Assembly: GCA_013399895.1 (NCBI GenBank)
Contig: VXBA01001684.1
Location: 186,001 to 250,000 of the forward strand
DNA length: 64,000 bases
Source of the DNA: Serilophus lunatus
Lineage: Eukaryota > Chordata > Aves > Passeriformes > Eurylaimidae
Direction of reading: 5' to 3'
Positions 56,301-64,000 of this stretch are shown one piece after another; the stretch's first letter is position 1; each line of letters opens with the position of its first letter. The position numbers and the translations under genes are program-made. Below the pieces are notes generated by a model that saw only the letters and a list, made by a program, of their open reading frames with translations, was not told the DNA's origin and searched no databases.

Positions 56301-59300
56301 GGGACTTGCCCAGCACGTAGCAGTGAATTACTGACAGATTTTTTTTCCTCCCTCTTTTTTTTAAAGGTTTTGAATGTATGTCCAGTCCTTGAGACAAGTC
56401 TATATTTATGCAGCTTCCAGTGCCGACTGGTTTATTTCTTAGAAGCGTGCTTGCCAAATTTTAAATTTGGTAATATTTTCCTGGTATGTTTCAATAAGCA
56501 AAATTCAGATCAGAGAATTACTTCAAATGTACCAACACAACATTTAGAAGATTTCAAATATTTACTAGCTCTTTGTGAAGAGAAAAGTAGAGAACTGAGG
56601 TAGGACAAAAGCTTTCCCAAAGCTTCAAAAACTAATAAAACATATAGCCGATTTCATTTTCCATCTACTCTACTCTACAGAGCTCATCATAGGAAAGGGC
56701 TGAAGCTTCCCCCATTTCTGCACTAAAGCCCAAAGTCCTTAACTGCATTGCTTTGCTTTAGTGTGTACCTGTTCCTTAAAAGCAAACAGGCTTATGGGAC
56801 AAGATTCTTTCCGTGACCCCAAGGAACCAAGAATGACTATACATACAGAATGTGCAGGTCCAGTCTGCATCCCTGATATAATTTTCTCTCCTCTGTGTTT
56901 TTGTACTCAGAGCCTAGGTCAATGACAAATGTCATCAGCGTGAAGAAGGGAAGAAAGTTCAGACTGGGAAGGGGAGAAATATTTCACAGAATCATGTTGC
57001 CTGAAAGCAACATAAGAGAGTTGAGACAAATATGCAGTTTGATAGGGGTGAAGGGAGAACAACTTTACTAGTGAAGATCCCATGATTCCAAGAAAAAAAA
57101 GTGCAACAATCTCTCTATATTTATAACCTTCCTAGCTACCACCCATCATACCATCCAGCCAAAGTCCATCTAACTCTTATGCCCCTTAGGTGTCCAACAA
57201 GAGTGTCCCTTACTACCTGTACCCTCCCGGGACCTGCTCCATCCCACTCCACTCCTTCCTGGGAGGCCTATGCCTATGCTTTGCCTTGCTACCCTTTTAT
57301 CTATACAGAAGAATGTTAACATCTGAACACAGACCCTTGTGGGACATGAAACCCCAGAAATATAAGGCATATCCCTTAAGGCATCAACCATAAAAAGGTT
57401 TGGGCTGGAAGCAGCCTTAAGAATCATCTAGTTCCAATCCCCCTGTCATGGACAGGGACACCTCCAACTACATCAGGCTGCCGAGAGCCCCATCCAACCT
57501 GGCCTTGAACACTTCCAGGGATGGGGCACCCACAACTTCTCACAGCAATCTGCCTAGTGCCCCAATACTCGCAGAGGGAATCATTTCTTCCTTTTATCTT
57601 ATCTAAACCCATTTGCTTTCAGTTTGAAGCCATTCCTCCAATACCCTCTATCACCATATGCCCTTGTAAAGTCCCCTCTCATCTCTCCTGTAGGCCCCAT
57701 TTAGGTACTGGGAGGCTACTGTAAGGTCGCCCAGGAGCTTCTTCTCCAGGCTGAACAAGCCCAACTCTCCCCACTTGTCTTCACAGGAAAGGTGCTCCAG
57801 ACCTCTGATGATCTTCACGGCCTCCTCTGGACTTCCTCCAGCGAGTCCATGTCCTTCCTGTGCTGAGGACTCCAGATCTGATTCAATATACCAGGTGGAG
57901 TCTCACAAGAGCAGAACAGAGGGGGAGAATCACCTCCTTAAACCTGCTGGCCACGCTTCTTTTGATGCAGCTCTGGATATGATTACCCACAGGTGCATTT
58001 TGTCAGCTCACATCCAGCCTCTCAGCAACCCACACTCTCCAAGTTGTGCATCTTTACAATATTAAGTGCAACCCAGCCTATGGGATTAAGACCCACCGTA
58101 CCTCTCTGTCAAGTCCAGCTGCTACAGTGATAATGTCACCGGTTTCGTTGTTGATTGTAAACATGTTGGGAGAGGGGCTGCTCGGGGCCTGTGACAAGAT
58201 TCTGTATCTCAGCATCCCGTTCTGTGCATTGGGATCATCAGCATCGATGGCAGTAACAGTCATCACGTAGGTTCCTAGAAGCAGGATAAATAATTGATGT
58301 TATATAAATAGTTTACACTCAGATTACACAAGATCACTTTACAAGCAACGGTCAAAGCATGTATTTCTTTTGGTAAACGCTGCACATTCCTTCCTTACTT
58401 AAAACAAACTAGCTAAACTCAAGACTCACCAACAGAATAATTAAAATACATAAGAGGAGATAAAAATATTCTGTGTGTATAAAATACCAGATTTGCTTAT
58501 AACTGAAGAAGCTCCATAAACAATGAAATCCTACAATTCTGCCACAAATAACATTGCTGTAACAACAGAAGTTCTTGTGTTTAGATACAAATGTTATTAA
58601 TTGGGCCAAGAGAAATATACTTAATGTTCAGAATTGGTGCACTGATAGGGACTGAAAATCAATATAAATAATACTCTTTCAAAGGTCTTTGAGCTATAAC
58701 TCAAACACCAAGTCAACACTGCAAAGTGAGAAAACACATTTCTCGTGCTAACCTTTCTAAAAAAATTCATTTTGCACTACTAACACATGAAGGAAGTGGT
58801 TTCAGCCATGGTGCAAACTTTAGTCTGAGCTGATTAGAATTTTAATGAGATCTAAGAAGACTTAGGTTTTCTTGAGAATTCAAATGACGCCGATTTCAAA
58901 TCCCAGTATTGCCGAAGCCTCCAAGAATCAGAACTAGAACTGGATTTGGTGACATTTTGGAAGTCTCTTACACTTTGACCTGTCAACTAAATGAACATCA
59001 ATGTCTATCATAAAAATAAATGTAGAACTGTGACGTTATAAATAGGATTTTGGAAAATATGAACCAGAACTTTCAAGTCTTCCCTGGTTTAGGTTACATA
59101 CATAGTAATTTTGCCTTTTGGAATTGAAGCCTAGCATGCTAAAAAGTGAATTAAAAATAGGGTGAAATAAGAAGATAGTATCTGAGATTTTGCTCACCAC
59201 ACTAAAGACACCTTTGAAAGTATTAAAAAGTCTGAAGGCACTCCATCACGTTCAAAATGATAATGTAAATATAACACTACAAAATTATATTCCCTCCCCC

Positions 59301-62300
59301 CAAGGCTTATGTATTACCTGGCTTTGATCCTTCAGGGACTGTCCCATTCCAAACCTGGTGTAAGAATTCAGGTCTATTGTCATTCATGTCAATGACATTA
59401 ATAACAATGTCAATAGGATTTTCCACCTGGTTTCCATTTACATCCACTGCATGTGCTCTCAGCTGTAAAAATAGTAGAAGTCTTAGAATTTGCACAACAT
59501 ACAGACACAAACAGATAGAATGGTGACATGAAGTTTTAGGCCAGACATTTTTAGCTCAGCGTATTTTGTTATCTGCCACTGCTCCCTTACATCAAATTTT
59601 AAGTTCTCAGGTTGCTAATGGAACTGCTGTTCAGACTTCCGAAGCATTCTAAGTTGCGGACTTGCTTCTTTGATTTAATGAAAATTATTTTACATCATGT
59701 AATTTTGATTACTACCAGTGCCTACTGGTAGAAATTCTGCTTCTAATAATGACCATTAGAAAAGAGACTCTAAAAATATGCAGATTTATATTAATAACAT
59801 CTTATAACTGAATGGGAATGAAGACTGGCATCACATTCAAGAATTCTTTACTGCTATTATATACATTGAAGAGATACGAATGTACAGAAAAATCATATAG
59901 AATAAATTTGTGTTATTTGAAATGCCAAGGTAGGGTTTGTGGTAAATCACTGTCAGTAAAAACACTAAAATTCCAGTCTAAAATTAAGTTTATGGACTGA
60001 GTTTCAAAGGCATATTTAATGCATTGATTGTTAAAAAGACCTGAGTAACTAACTTTGAGAGTTAGGTTTACCTGCAAAAAAAAAAAAAAAAAAAAAGAAC
60101 ACAGAACCTTCTGAAAATCTAAACCTATGTATTTAGGACAGAGCATGGCAATTGTCAGGGAAAAGAGCAGCTTTTTCCTGTAGCAGTTCTGCTGATGTAT
60201 ATATTTATACATACACGAGCATATCTTATGGCTACAAATCTACTAGAAAGGAGGCCATCACTCTAGAAATTACTCATATAAATGTAAATTCCTAAGCCAG
60301 TAAATCTCGAATTGCCAATGTCAAATGCACAGTAAAAATCTTACGGATGCCAGAGCTGTTACTGAGAGAGCTTTACACCTATGCCTTCCACTCCTCTCTT
60401 CTAATGCCTCCTGCTGCATCCTCTGTTTGGGAGCAGCACTCAAAGGGCTTTCCAGAACCCAAGGGAAGGAGCATTTTAATCCACAACATGCTGGAAAACT
60501 CTCTCTAGGAGCTGAGTGACTTCTGTAACAACTTCAGCATGGTTTCTCAGAAGCACAGACAACTTTAGGTCACAGTCCAGTCTTCTCTTTCCATGAAACC
60601 TTCCTTTTCCACTAATACTGGAATCTATGGTCTACTTTGTCAATTTCTTTTAGAGCAAAGAATATAATTTTCATAAGCTGACAGACCTAATTTACAATTC
60701 CATTAAAATACTTAGATTTGGCCCCAAGATGAAAATCGGTATGTTATTCTTCCCCTTCATTTCTCAAATCACAGCTGCTGCAATTCTCATAGCAGTCACA
60801 TCCTAATTTAAGTTGCTGAATTAAAAATAAACTTTCAAAAAGTATACAGTTCAGTGGAGACTGTGATCAATGGCCTGTATTTGAAATACAAGCTGCAGTA
60901 TCCGTATTTCAATCTTTTAAAATTGCTTTATCTAAATACACTTAATCACTGTTTACGTATGTTAATGTATTTAAGCTGCTTAAATATGGTAAGAGTTAGC
61001 CTTATTAACTACAATAAATACAAATCTGCTACAAATTCTTAAAAACACGTCTCATAGAAAACTAAATGCTGGCTGCTCAAGTCATGTTTGAAGCAGATGT
61101 TCATCTTCAATTTGATAATCTGATTTATGGTAAATTAAACTCTTACATGAAAAGAAGCAATCTGTTCCCGGTCTAAAGGCTTTGTCACAGACAGCTGTCC
61201 TGAGATGGGGTTGATGATGAAGATGCCTGTTGGAGGTTGGTCAGCTCCTGGGCCAGTCACACTGTACCGTAGCGAAAGGCTTTTATCACGATCAGACCTA
61301 ATCTACACGTCAGAAAAGATAAAGTTTTCATTAGCTACAAACCACCACTGGATGGGACTAACTGCTGAGACAAGCAGCAGCTCTATTTTTTTTTCTCCTC
61401 GTTCTAAAAGATAAAATTGCAAAAACAATTACTCTGGAAATGCTACACGAGTTGGTACAAAGCCTCAAGTTTTCTACAGCACTCTTTGCCAGAAAGCTGG
61501 CCAATGAATTTTCAGAAATGTAAAAATATCGCTGTCTCATAACAGAATTGCGTTAAACCCAAACGAATAAGTATTCTCACCTTAAGCAGAGTTATTTATA
61601 TCTTACACAAAACATACACCATCATAAAATTATATACATGAAAGAAGAAGTCTTTTGTTTTTTTCCCCTCCTCCTATATCTTCCCAGACCAAAGCTACAG
61701 GCTCTTTTCCACTGCTGGCAAAAGCTCTTTAGAAACTTGTTTTTGTTTAAAGACTGAGCTTTTGTTTCAACTTCCAAGGGAAAAAAAATTAGAAGGCAGT
61801 GCATCTGTGAGGAGCAGGTGAATCATCAGCACACACATCAACAGAACAGAGGAAAACTGTATCCTATCACCTTGACCTAATACTCTGCCAAGTTCCAACA
61901 AATTGATCACGACCAACCAGTACCATGATTTGGAAACCAGCCCAGGAGAGGTGCTGGATTCCTTGCAAGGGCCATGTCTGGGCTGCAGAGTCCTGTGGAA
62001 CAGCTGCTGTCCTCACCTCATCAGGGACTGTTTCATTCGGCCTCCTGGGGTAGTCTTGGTACCTACACCCACTTCCCCCAGGCAGAGAACTCCAGTGCAG
62101 GAGAATGGAAAACTCATGAACCAAGAGACACTCCTTAACCACTTAAGGAAGTCACCACACTTAACACTCAAACCAAGGTCATTTTCCAGCAGTAAAGAAG
62201 CATAGGGACAATCTAAACCCAGGAAACCGGATTCAGCCCAGCATCCTACGCAGAAGTAGCAACAAGAAACTAGCCTAGAAGACTCTGATAAGCATCTGGA

Positions 62301-62531
62301 CGACGAACAAGACTGCATTTACACAAAATCTCTGAGAGAGCTCTCCAAGGTACAATGAAACCACACTTCTATTAACTTCCTTACCCTAACTAATTCCTGA
62401 GGAAAAGGTCCTTTGGAATTTTCTGGTAGGTTGATTGGAGGAATAACCCAGTCTCTCTTCTGCCTTTTCAGTGAGCTGCTGTGCTTGTTTTGTTGCCATG
62501 GAAATATGATGTCTTCAATTTTCCTTTGGTC
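26116..62531 (-). CDS. CDH2: N-cadherin (cadherin-2), partial: coding exons 4-16
   Basis: Span of the 13 coding exons in the window; exons are listed separately. CDH2 is a calcium-dependent homophilic adhesion protein of adherens junctions, acting in neural tissue, heart, somites and migrating mesenchyme and linked to actin through beta- and alpha-catenin. Joined exons give 774 residues plus TGA. The first 26 end in the furin site RQKR; the remaining 748 are the mature protein from Asp1-Trp2. Mature landmarks fall at classical positions: E11, L66-D-R-E69, H79-A-V81, D100/N102/D103, D134/D136. The membrane helix is at about 563-585 and the tail ends MYGGGDD. The closest paralogue, CDH4, ends differently (GGGEED, from memory), so CDH2 is preferred. 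The 5' part of the gene (exons 1-3) is beyond the window. Exon lengths and phases follow the classical cadherin pattern. I see no disabling change. Confidence 0.98.
26323..33338 (-). other. CDH2 intron 15
   Basis: 7.0 kb. No exon, RNA gene or clear transposon recognised. Its 5' end (33040-33260) holds a TAAT-rich cluster with an inverted repeat, and a possible read-through terminal exon; both are described separately. An AT-rich stretch at 27420-27480 looks featureless. Confidence 0.9.
33040..33240. promoter_or_regulatory. TAAT-rich cluster, candidate enhancer in intron 15
   Basis: Just downstream of exon 15 in transcript order. Many homeodomain core sites lie within 200 bases: gaataatcg, tgtaattaatac, cgttaattgata, agttaattaaat, ttttaattgtc. 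It includes the inverted repeat gacaatttTaattgtc at 33211-33226 (7-base arms). The pattern is like vertebrate conserved non-coding elements, but AT-rich DNA gives such cores by chance, and no comparison was possible. Confidence 0.3.
33339..33503 (-). CDS. CDH2: CDH2 exon 15: middle of cytoplasmic tail
   Basis: 165 bases, 55 codons, phase 0 to 0, mature residues 626-680. Starts DYDLSQLQQPDTVEP and ends GDIGDFINE. It leads into the beta-catenin binding region, which continues in exon 16. The acceptor is tttgcag|GAT. The donor GAG|gtagaa is weak at +4 and +5. Isolated between an 11.3 kb and a 7.0 kb intron. IRRLDERP has Leu as in chicken, while human has Met. Confidence 0.98.
37389..37403 (+). 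repeat. A homopolymer
   Basis: 15 A bases in CDH2 intron 14. Confidence 0.9.
44330..44608 (+). mobile_element. Probable solitary LTR of an old endogenous retrovirus
   Basis: Promoter and polyadenylation layout typical of an LTR: a TATA-like gttataaaaat at 44483-44493, an agtaaa signal at 44539-44544, then a pyrimidine-rich R/U5-like stretch (ctctcccttcacctctgc) ending in gtttca. It lies antisense to CDH2 in intron 14. No internal retroviral genes are attached. The left edge is approximate and no target-site duplication was identified. Confidence 0.5.
44840..44979 (-). CDS. CDH2: CDH2 exon 14: end of membrane helix and p120-binding region
   Basis: 140 bases: two bases of Ile579, then 46 codons. 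LVLMFVVW closes the membrane helix and MKRRDKER is the positive stop-transfer flank. The acidic juxtamembrane stretch [20 protein letters not shown] is the core p120-catenin binding site, which controls cadherin turnover. Splice sites are attacag|TTTT and CAG|gtaagg. Confidence 0.98.
44980..46205 (-). other. CDH2 intron 13
   Basis: 1.2 kb, interrupting the membrane helix codons. Nothing beyond splice signals recognised. Confidence 0.95.
46206..46439 (-). CDS. CDH2: CDH2 exon 13: end of EC5 and start of membrane helix
   Basis: 234 bases: two bases of Gly501, 77 codons, one base of Ile579. EC5 ends with three conserved cysteines in VCQCDINGDC (543, 545, 551), then DVDRIVGAGLG and the first two thirds of the hydrophobic membrane segment ending CIIILL. 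Splice sites are cacacag|GTGA and CTCA|gtgagt. Confidence 0.98.
46440..46760 (-). other. CDH2 intron 12
   Basis: 321 bases, the shortest intron in the window. Nothing beyond splice signals recognised. Confidence 0.95.
46761..46994 (-). CDS. CDH2: CDH2 exon 12: EC4-EC5 linker and EC5
   Basis: 234 bases: two bases completing Gly423, 77 codons, one base of Gly501. Starts [20 protein letters not shown], whose DINDN is the EC4-EC5 calcium linker. EC5 begins with the first conserved Cys (455, TTCET). Sequons are NIT and NWT. The calcium motif is DPDIDPNAG. Splice sites are tttaag|GGAT and AGTG|gtaact. This is the least conserved part of the ectodomain and shows several changes from human. Confidence 0.97.
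46995..48205 (-). other. CDH2 intron 11
   Basis: 1.2 kb of unique-looking sequence. Nothing further recognised. Confidence 0.95.
48206..48348 (-). CDS. CDH2: CDH2 exon 11: EC4
   Basis: 143 bases, one base completing Arg375, 47 codons, then one base of Gly423. Encodes YSKVSDPANWLKIDPVNG and continues to ATFLASDN. It contains the EC4 LDRE motif and the sequon NAT. Splice sites are cacag|GTAC and AATG|gtatgt. Confidence 0.97.
48349..49683 (-). other. CDH2 intron 10
   Basis: 1.3 kb of unique-looking sequence. Its donor (gtctgt) is weak; nothing else recognised. Confidence 0.95.
49684..49940 (-). CDS. CDH2: CDH2 exon 10: end of EC3 and start of EC4
   Basis: 257 bases, 85 codons plus two bases, mature residues 290-374 and part of Arg375. 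Starts PIDFETNRLFVLTVAAENQ. The EC3-EC4 linker reads VIDVNESPYF, a known N-cadherin variant of DXNDN in birds. The EC4 calcium site is AQDPDR. The acceptor is cttcccag|CCT. The donor CTAAG|gtctgt is weak at +3 and +4 although the frame and exon 11 confirm it. Confidence 0.97.
49941..51756 (-). other. CDH2 intron 9
   Basis: 1.8 kb. Contains an A run at 51004-51016. A somewhat more GC-rich part at 50330-50660 could not be assigned to a repeat family. Confidence 0.95.
51757..51942 (-). CDS. CDH2: CDH2 exon 9: EC3
   Basis: 186 bases, 62 codons, phase 0 to 0, mature residues 228-289. Starts FYGEVPENRVDVIVANLTV: PEN is the calcium-binding start of EC3 and NLT an N-glycosylation sequon. The DKD motif in TVTDKDQPHTPAW matches the DXD ligands. 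Ends DGLVTVVK. Splice sites are ttctgcag|TTC and AAG|gtaaga. The stretch AMYRMTGG has Met where human has Val and Ile. Confidence 0.97.
51943..52302 (-). other. CDH2 intron 8
   Basis: 360 bases, with a strong donor (gtgagt) and acceptor (tgttctgcag). Nothing else supported. Confidence 0.95.
52303..52440 (-). CDS. CDH2: CDH2 exon 8: end of EC2, EC2-EC3 linker
   Basis: 138 bases, 46 codons, phase 0 to 0, mature residues 182-227. Begins KVQQYTLIIQATDMEG, directly after LDRE of exon 7, and contains the linker calcium motif VTDVNDNPPEF. The acceptor is gtttag|AAA and the donor ACT|gtgagt is strong. It lies far from exon 7 (5.7 kb intron) but close to exon 9 (360-base intron). Confidence 0.97.
53595..53690 (-). 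mobile_element. CR1 3'-end fragment
   Basis: The plus strand reads agaatcatggaatatgctg, then gttggaagggaccc, then agtccaactcc and caggacatccc, the reverse complement of a CR1 3' tail. Only about 95 bases, inside intron 7. The form with ggaatatgctgagttgg is like the CR1-X group as I recall it. Confidence 0.8.
54010..54027 (+). repeat. (AT)n microsatellite
   Basis: About nine TA units in intron 7. Confidence 0.95.
57389..58045 (-). mobile_element. CR1 non-LTR retroposon, 5'-truncated
   Basis: About 650 bases matching the CR1 3' region in reverse complement. Recognised blocks in plus-strand order are gtttgggctggaagcagcc, catccaacctggccttgaac, cttctccaggctgaac and a final part like the CR1 segment around cagctctggat. 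Sense is on the minus strand, the same as CDH2. It is well diverged, with no intact reverse transcriptase in the fragment. Its 5' edge is about 55 bases from the exon 7 donor. Confidence 0.9.
58102..58274 (-). CDS. CDH2: CDH2 exon 7: EC2
   Basis: 173 bases, mature residues 124 (split Gly) to 181. Contains the DAD calcium motif in TAIDADDPNAQNG (D134, D136), an N-glycosylation sequon NNET and the EC2 LDRE motif at its end. The acceptor is ttctag|GAAC; the donor GAG|gtacgg departs from consensus at +4. A CR1 retroposon begins only about 55 bases past this donor. Residues QNGMLRYRILSQAPSS match the chicken protein as remembered. Confidence 0.97.
58275..59317 (-). other. CDH2 intron 6
   Basis: 1.0 kb, AT-rich. 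Nothing beyond splice signals recognised. Confidence 0.95.
59318..59462 (-). CDS. CDH2: CDH2 exon 6: HAV motif and EC1-EC2 linker
   Basis: 145 bases, 48 codons plus one base, mature residues 76-123 and the first base of Gly124. It holds the HAV cell-recognition motif (79-81) typical of type I classical cadherins, and the calcium linker VIDMNDNRPEF with D100, N102 and D103. It ends in GTVPEGSKPG. Splice sites are ttacag|CTG and CCAG|gtaata. HAV plus Trp2 shows this is a type I, not a type II, cadherin. Confidence 0.97.
60066..60096 (-). promoter_or_regulatory. Recursive-splice-like site (T tract, gcag|gtaaac) in intron 5
   Basis: On the minus strand a run of 21 T is followed at once by gcag|gtaaac, a strong acceptor abutting a donor-like hexamer (junction 60072/60071). 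This is the form of a recursive splice site. The T run may only be a mutated poly(A) tract, and the intron is short for such use. Confidence 0.3.
60076..60096 (+). repeat. A homopolymer (21 bases)
   Basis: Intron 5 of CDH2. Read as a T tract on the transcribed strand. Confidence 0.97.
61147..61302 (-). CDS. CDH2: CDH2 exon 5: EC1 core
   Basis: 156 bases, 52 codons, phase 0 to 0, mature residues 24-75. It starts IRSDRDKSLSLRYSVTG and ends DREQIASFH. It carries most of the EC1 fold and the calcium-binding LDRE motif at 66-69 (E69). Splice sites are gtgtag|ATT and CAT|gtaaga. The ending joins exactly to exon 6 (LRAHAV). The Ser in IASFH matches the chicken protein as I remember it, while human has Arg. 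Confidence 0.97.
61303..62384 (-). other. CDH2 intron 4
   Basis: 1.1 kb. A GC-richer segment at about 61900-62200 may be an old repeat but was not recognised. Confidence 0.93.
62385..62531 (-). CDS. CDH2: CDH2 exon 4: end of prodomain, furin site, mature N-terminus
   Basis: 147 bases, 49 codons, phase 0 at both ends. It encodes the last 26 prodomain residues ending KRQKR, then mature residues 1-23 starting DWVIPPINLPENS. Cleavage after RQKR by a furin-type protease frees Trp2, which swaps into the partner EC1 in the adhesive dimer. E11 in PEN is a calcium ligand between EC1 and EC2. The donor is AGG|gtaagg. The acceptor chosen is gggaaag|GAC; its pyrimidine tract is modest and other AGs lie 9 and 18 bases into the exon, so the 5' edge is less certain than the rest. 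The residue after PENS is Lys, where I recall Arg in chicken and human. Confidence 0.93.
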
Positions 62532-64000
62532 CTTTCCCAGGTACAAGATAAAATTAAGCACAAGTTAGGAGAATTACCAGCAGACATTATAATGTAACTC
62601 AGATACAATTACATAATTGACTGAAAGGCTGTCTTTCCTCTGTGTTCATAGAACTGCTTTATTTGCATTCACAGTGCAGTATGAAAATAACCAATATTAT
62701 TTACAATTCCTTTTTTTTCCTTATTCAACTTGGAGAAGAAAGGGAATTATAAGCCATTTATAAAATGGTACTACTGCGTAAACTATTCTGCACCTTCTGA
62801 AAAGTAGTTAATATTTTGCAGAATTTAATAGTATGCCTTTATGTATTTCTCAGGAGCTAGAACTTCAGTTCAGGTAATGTGCTACTGTACACTAAATTTA
62901 GACCTGCGTGCGCTAAAATATAATTTGAGTTCCAAGAGAAGTTTAATACATACTTGTAAGGAACGTCTCAAATATTTATGACCCTATTAAATCCCACAGA
63001 ATTAATGCTGTAATTATTTTAAACCTATGTCAGCCATGATGGATGCAGTAGATGACCCACTTTACACATTGGGCATTAATCTCTGCTGGATGTCAACATT
63101 GCCTTCCATATTCCCTTCTATATCTGCATTAATTTCATCCTTCAGATGACAGCACACAGAGTTAGCTTGCCTAAGGTTGGAGACAGGGTAACAAAAATGT
63201 TTTCCCAATCTTTTAGAAGAGAAACTTTTTTTTTTAATCTAATTGACTATGTCACGGAGTATAAATAGATGCTCAACTGAAGGCCAAGTTCTAGTACTCT
63301 ACAGTCTGTTGATGGTAAGGATACCTGAACTGTGTCTTTGGAATGAACAGGACATGCTCTGGCATATCTAAGCAGCTGCTCTTTTATTATACTTCCATAA
63401 ACAATATGGCAGTATTTCCATTGTTAAAAACATGCCTTAGCAGATTTAACATGATCACCAAATAAGCAAACAAAAAACTGAGGATTACACAGCATTGGTC
63501 TCCAGTGTGTTCTCAGGAAAAAACGTCTTGCATAACCACTCTGTCTATTCTTACGTTATGCTTAAATCTTTAATGTGTACCTATTACAAGAATGTTACTC
63601 TGTGAATAAATTTTCTTCTTTATCTGTAAACTAAGCACTTTAAAAGAAAAGGCAAGAAACAGCAGGCAAGTAATACAACAGAATGAGATAGACGACCTAC
63701 CATGCTTTCTTAAAGCAAATTCATTGTTAATTGCATATTGCCATGTCTGATTTTTATTATAACACATGGTTTATCTTATGGCAGCTTCCAGCAGAGGGAG
63801 ACTATCCTCCTTAACAAGTAGTGCTGGAATCATGAATAATTTACAATCTCCAATTTGATTATGACGGGACAAGACAAAGCCAATATTCCCTGCCAGAAGT
63901 GCTTTCCTACTTACTACTGTAAATCTATAGTTCCCATCTAATAAATATGATTGATGCATTCTATCACAATTTGCTCATTTTGTGGTTATATTTAACCACT
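62532..64000 (-). other. CDH2 intron 3, partial
   Basis: Runs off the window end. No coding segment resembling the remaining prodomain exons was found, so exon 3 lies beyond 64000. Confidence 0.85.

Larger units (their letters stand above)
52441..58101 (-). other. CDH2 intron 7
   Basis: 5.7 kb between two halves of EC2. Carries a long CR1 fragment at its 5' end (57389-58045), a short CR1 end (53595-53690) and an (AT)n run (54010-54027). The rest, including 54030-57380, holds nothing I recognise. Confidence 0.93.
59463..61146 (-). other. CDH2 intron 5
   Basis: 1.7 kb. Contains a 21-base A run (60076-60096), which on the transcribed strand becomes a T tract leading into gcag|gtaaac; see the separate entry. 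Confidence 0.95.

Noticed and set aside
1..64000. CRISPR array, operon or other prokaryotic or phage-type system
   Set aside because: The window is vertebrate DNA with spliced cadherin exons and CR1 elements. No regularly spaced direct repeats or gene clusters were seen.

Overview
The window is vertebrate nuclear DNA: AT-rich, with long introns, low gene density and CR1-type retroposons. It is almost certainly from a bird. The only gene I can support is CDH2 (N-cadherin) on the minus strand. Thirteen coding exons, numbered 4 to 16 by the usual 16-exon layout, lie between 62531 and 26116. Joined by phase they give 774 codons plus a stop, with no frameshift and GT/AG ends at every intron. From memory the residues are closest to chicken N-cadherin. 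A degraded SINE at 8791-8925 joins a tRNA-Ile-like head to a CR1-like tail, the layout I know from TguSINE1 of passerines, so a passerine is the best guess.

Layout. Positions 1 to about 24910 are intergenic and lie downstream of the CDH2 3' end. No gene was found there, only repeats: a promoter-like GC-rich patch (6.9-7.26 kb), the SINE (8.8 kb), a CR1 end (10.33-10.68 kb), an LTR-like element (12.49-13.39 kb) and a (GAAA)n tract holding a 186-base assembly gap (15.54-15.90 kb). Positions 24912-26115 are the CDH2 3' UTR, ending at an AATAAA with a GU-rich stretch after it. From 26116 to 62531, exons alternate with introns of 0.3 to 11 kb. Introns hold a probable LTR (44.33-44.61 kb), two CR1 fragments (53.6 and 57.4-58.05 kb) and simple repeats. 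From 62532 to the window end is part of intron 3. Exons 1-3 (signal peptide and most of the prodomain) and the promoter lie beyond position 64000.

The encoded protein is a classical type I cadherin: the end of the prodomain with its RQKR furin site, five extracellular cadherin (EC) repeats with Trp2 and the HAV motif in EC1 and calcium-binding motifs between repeats, one membrane helix, and a tail with p120-catenin and beta-catenin binding regions. I saw no undescribed multi-gene system. The observations most worth checking are a recursive-splice-like site in intron 5, a possible read-through terminal exon after exon 15, a CR1 only about 55 bases from the exon 7 donor, and a homeodomain-motif cluster just downstream of exon 15.
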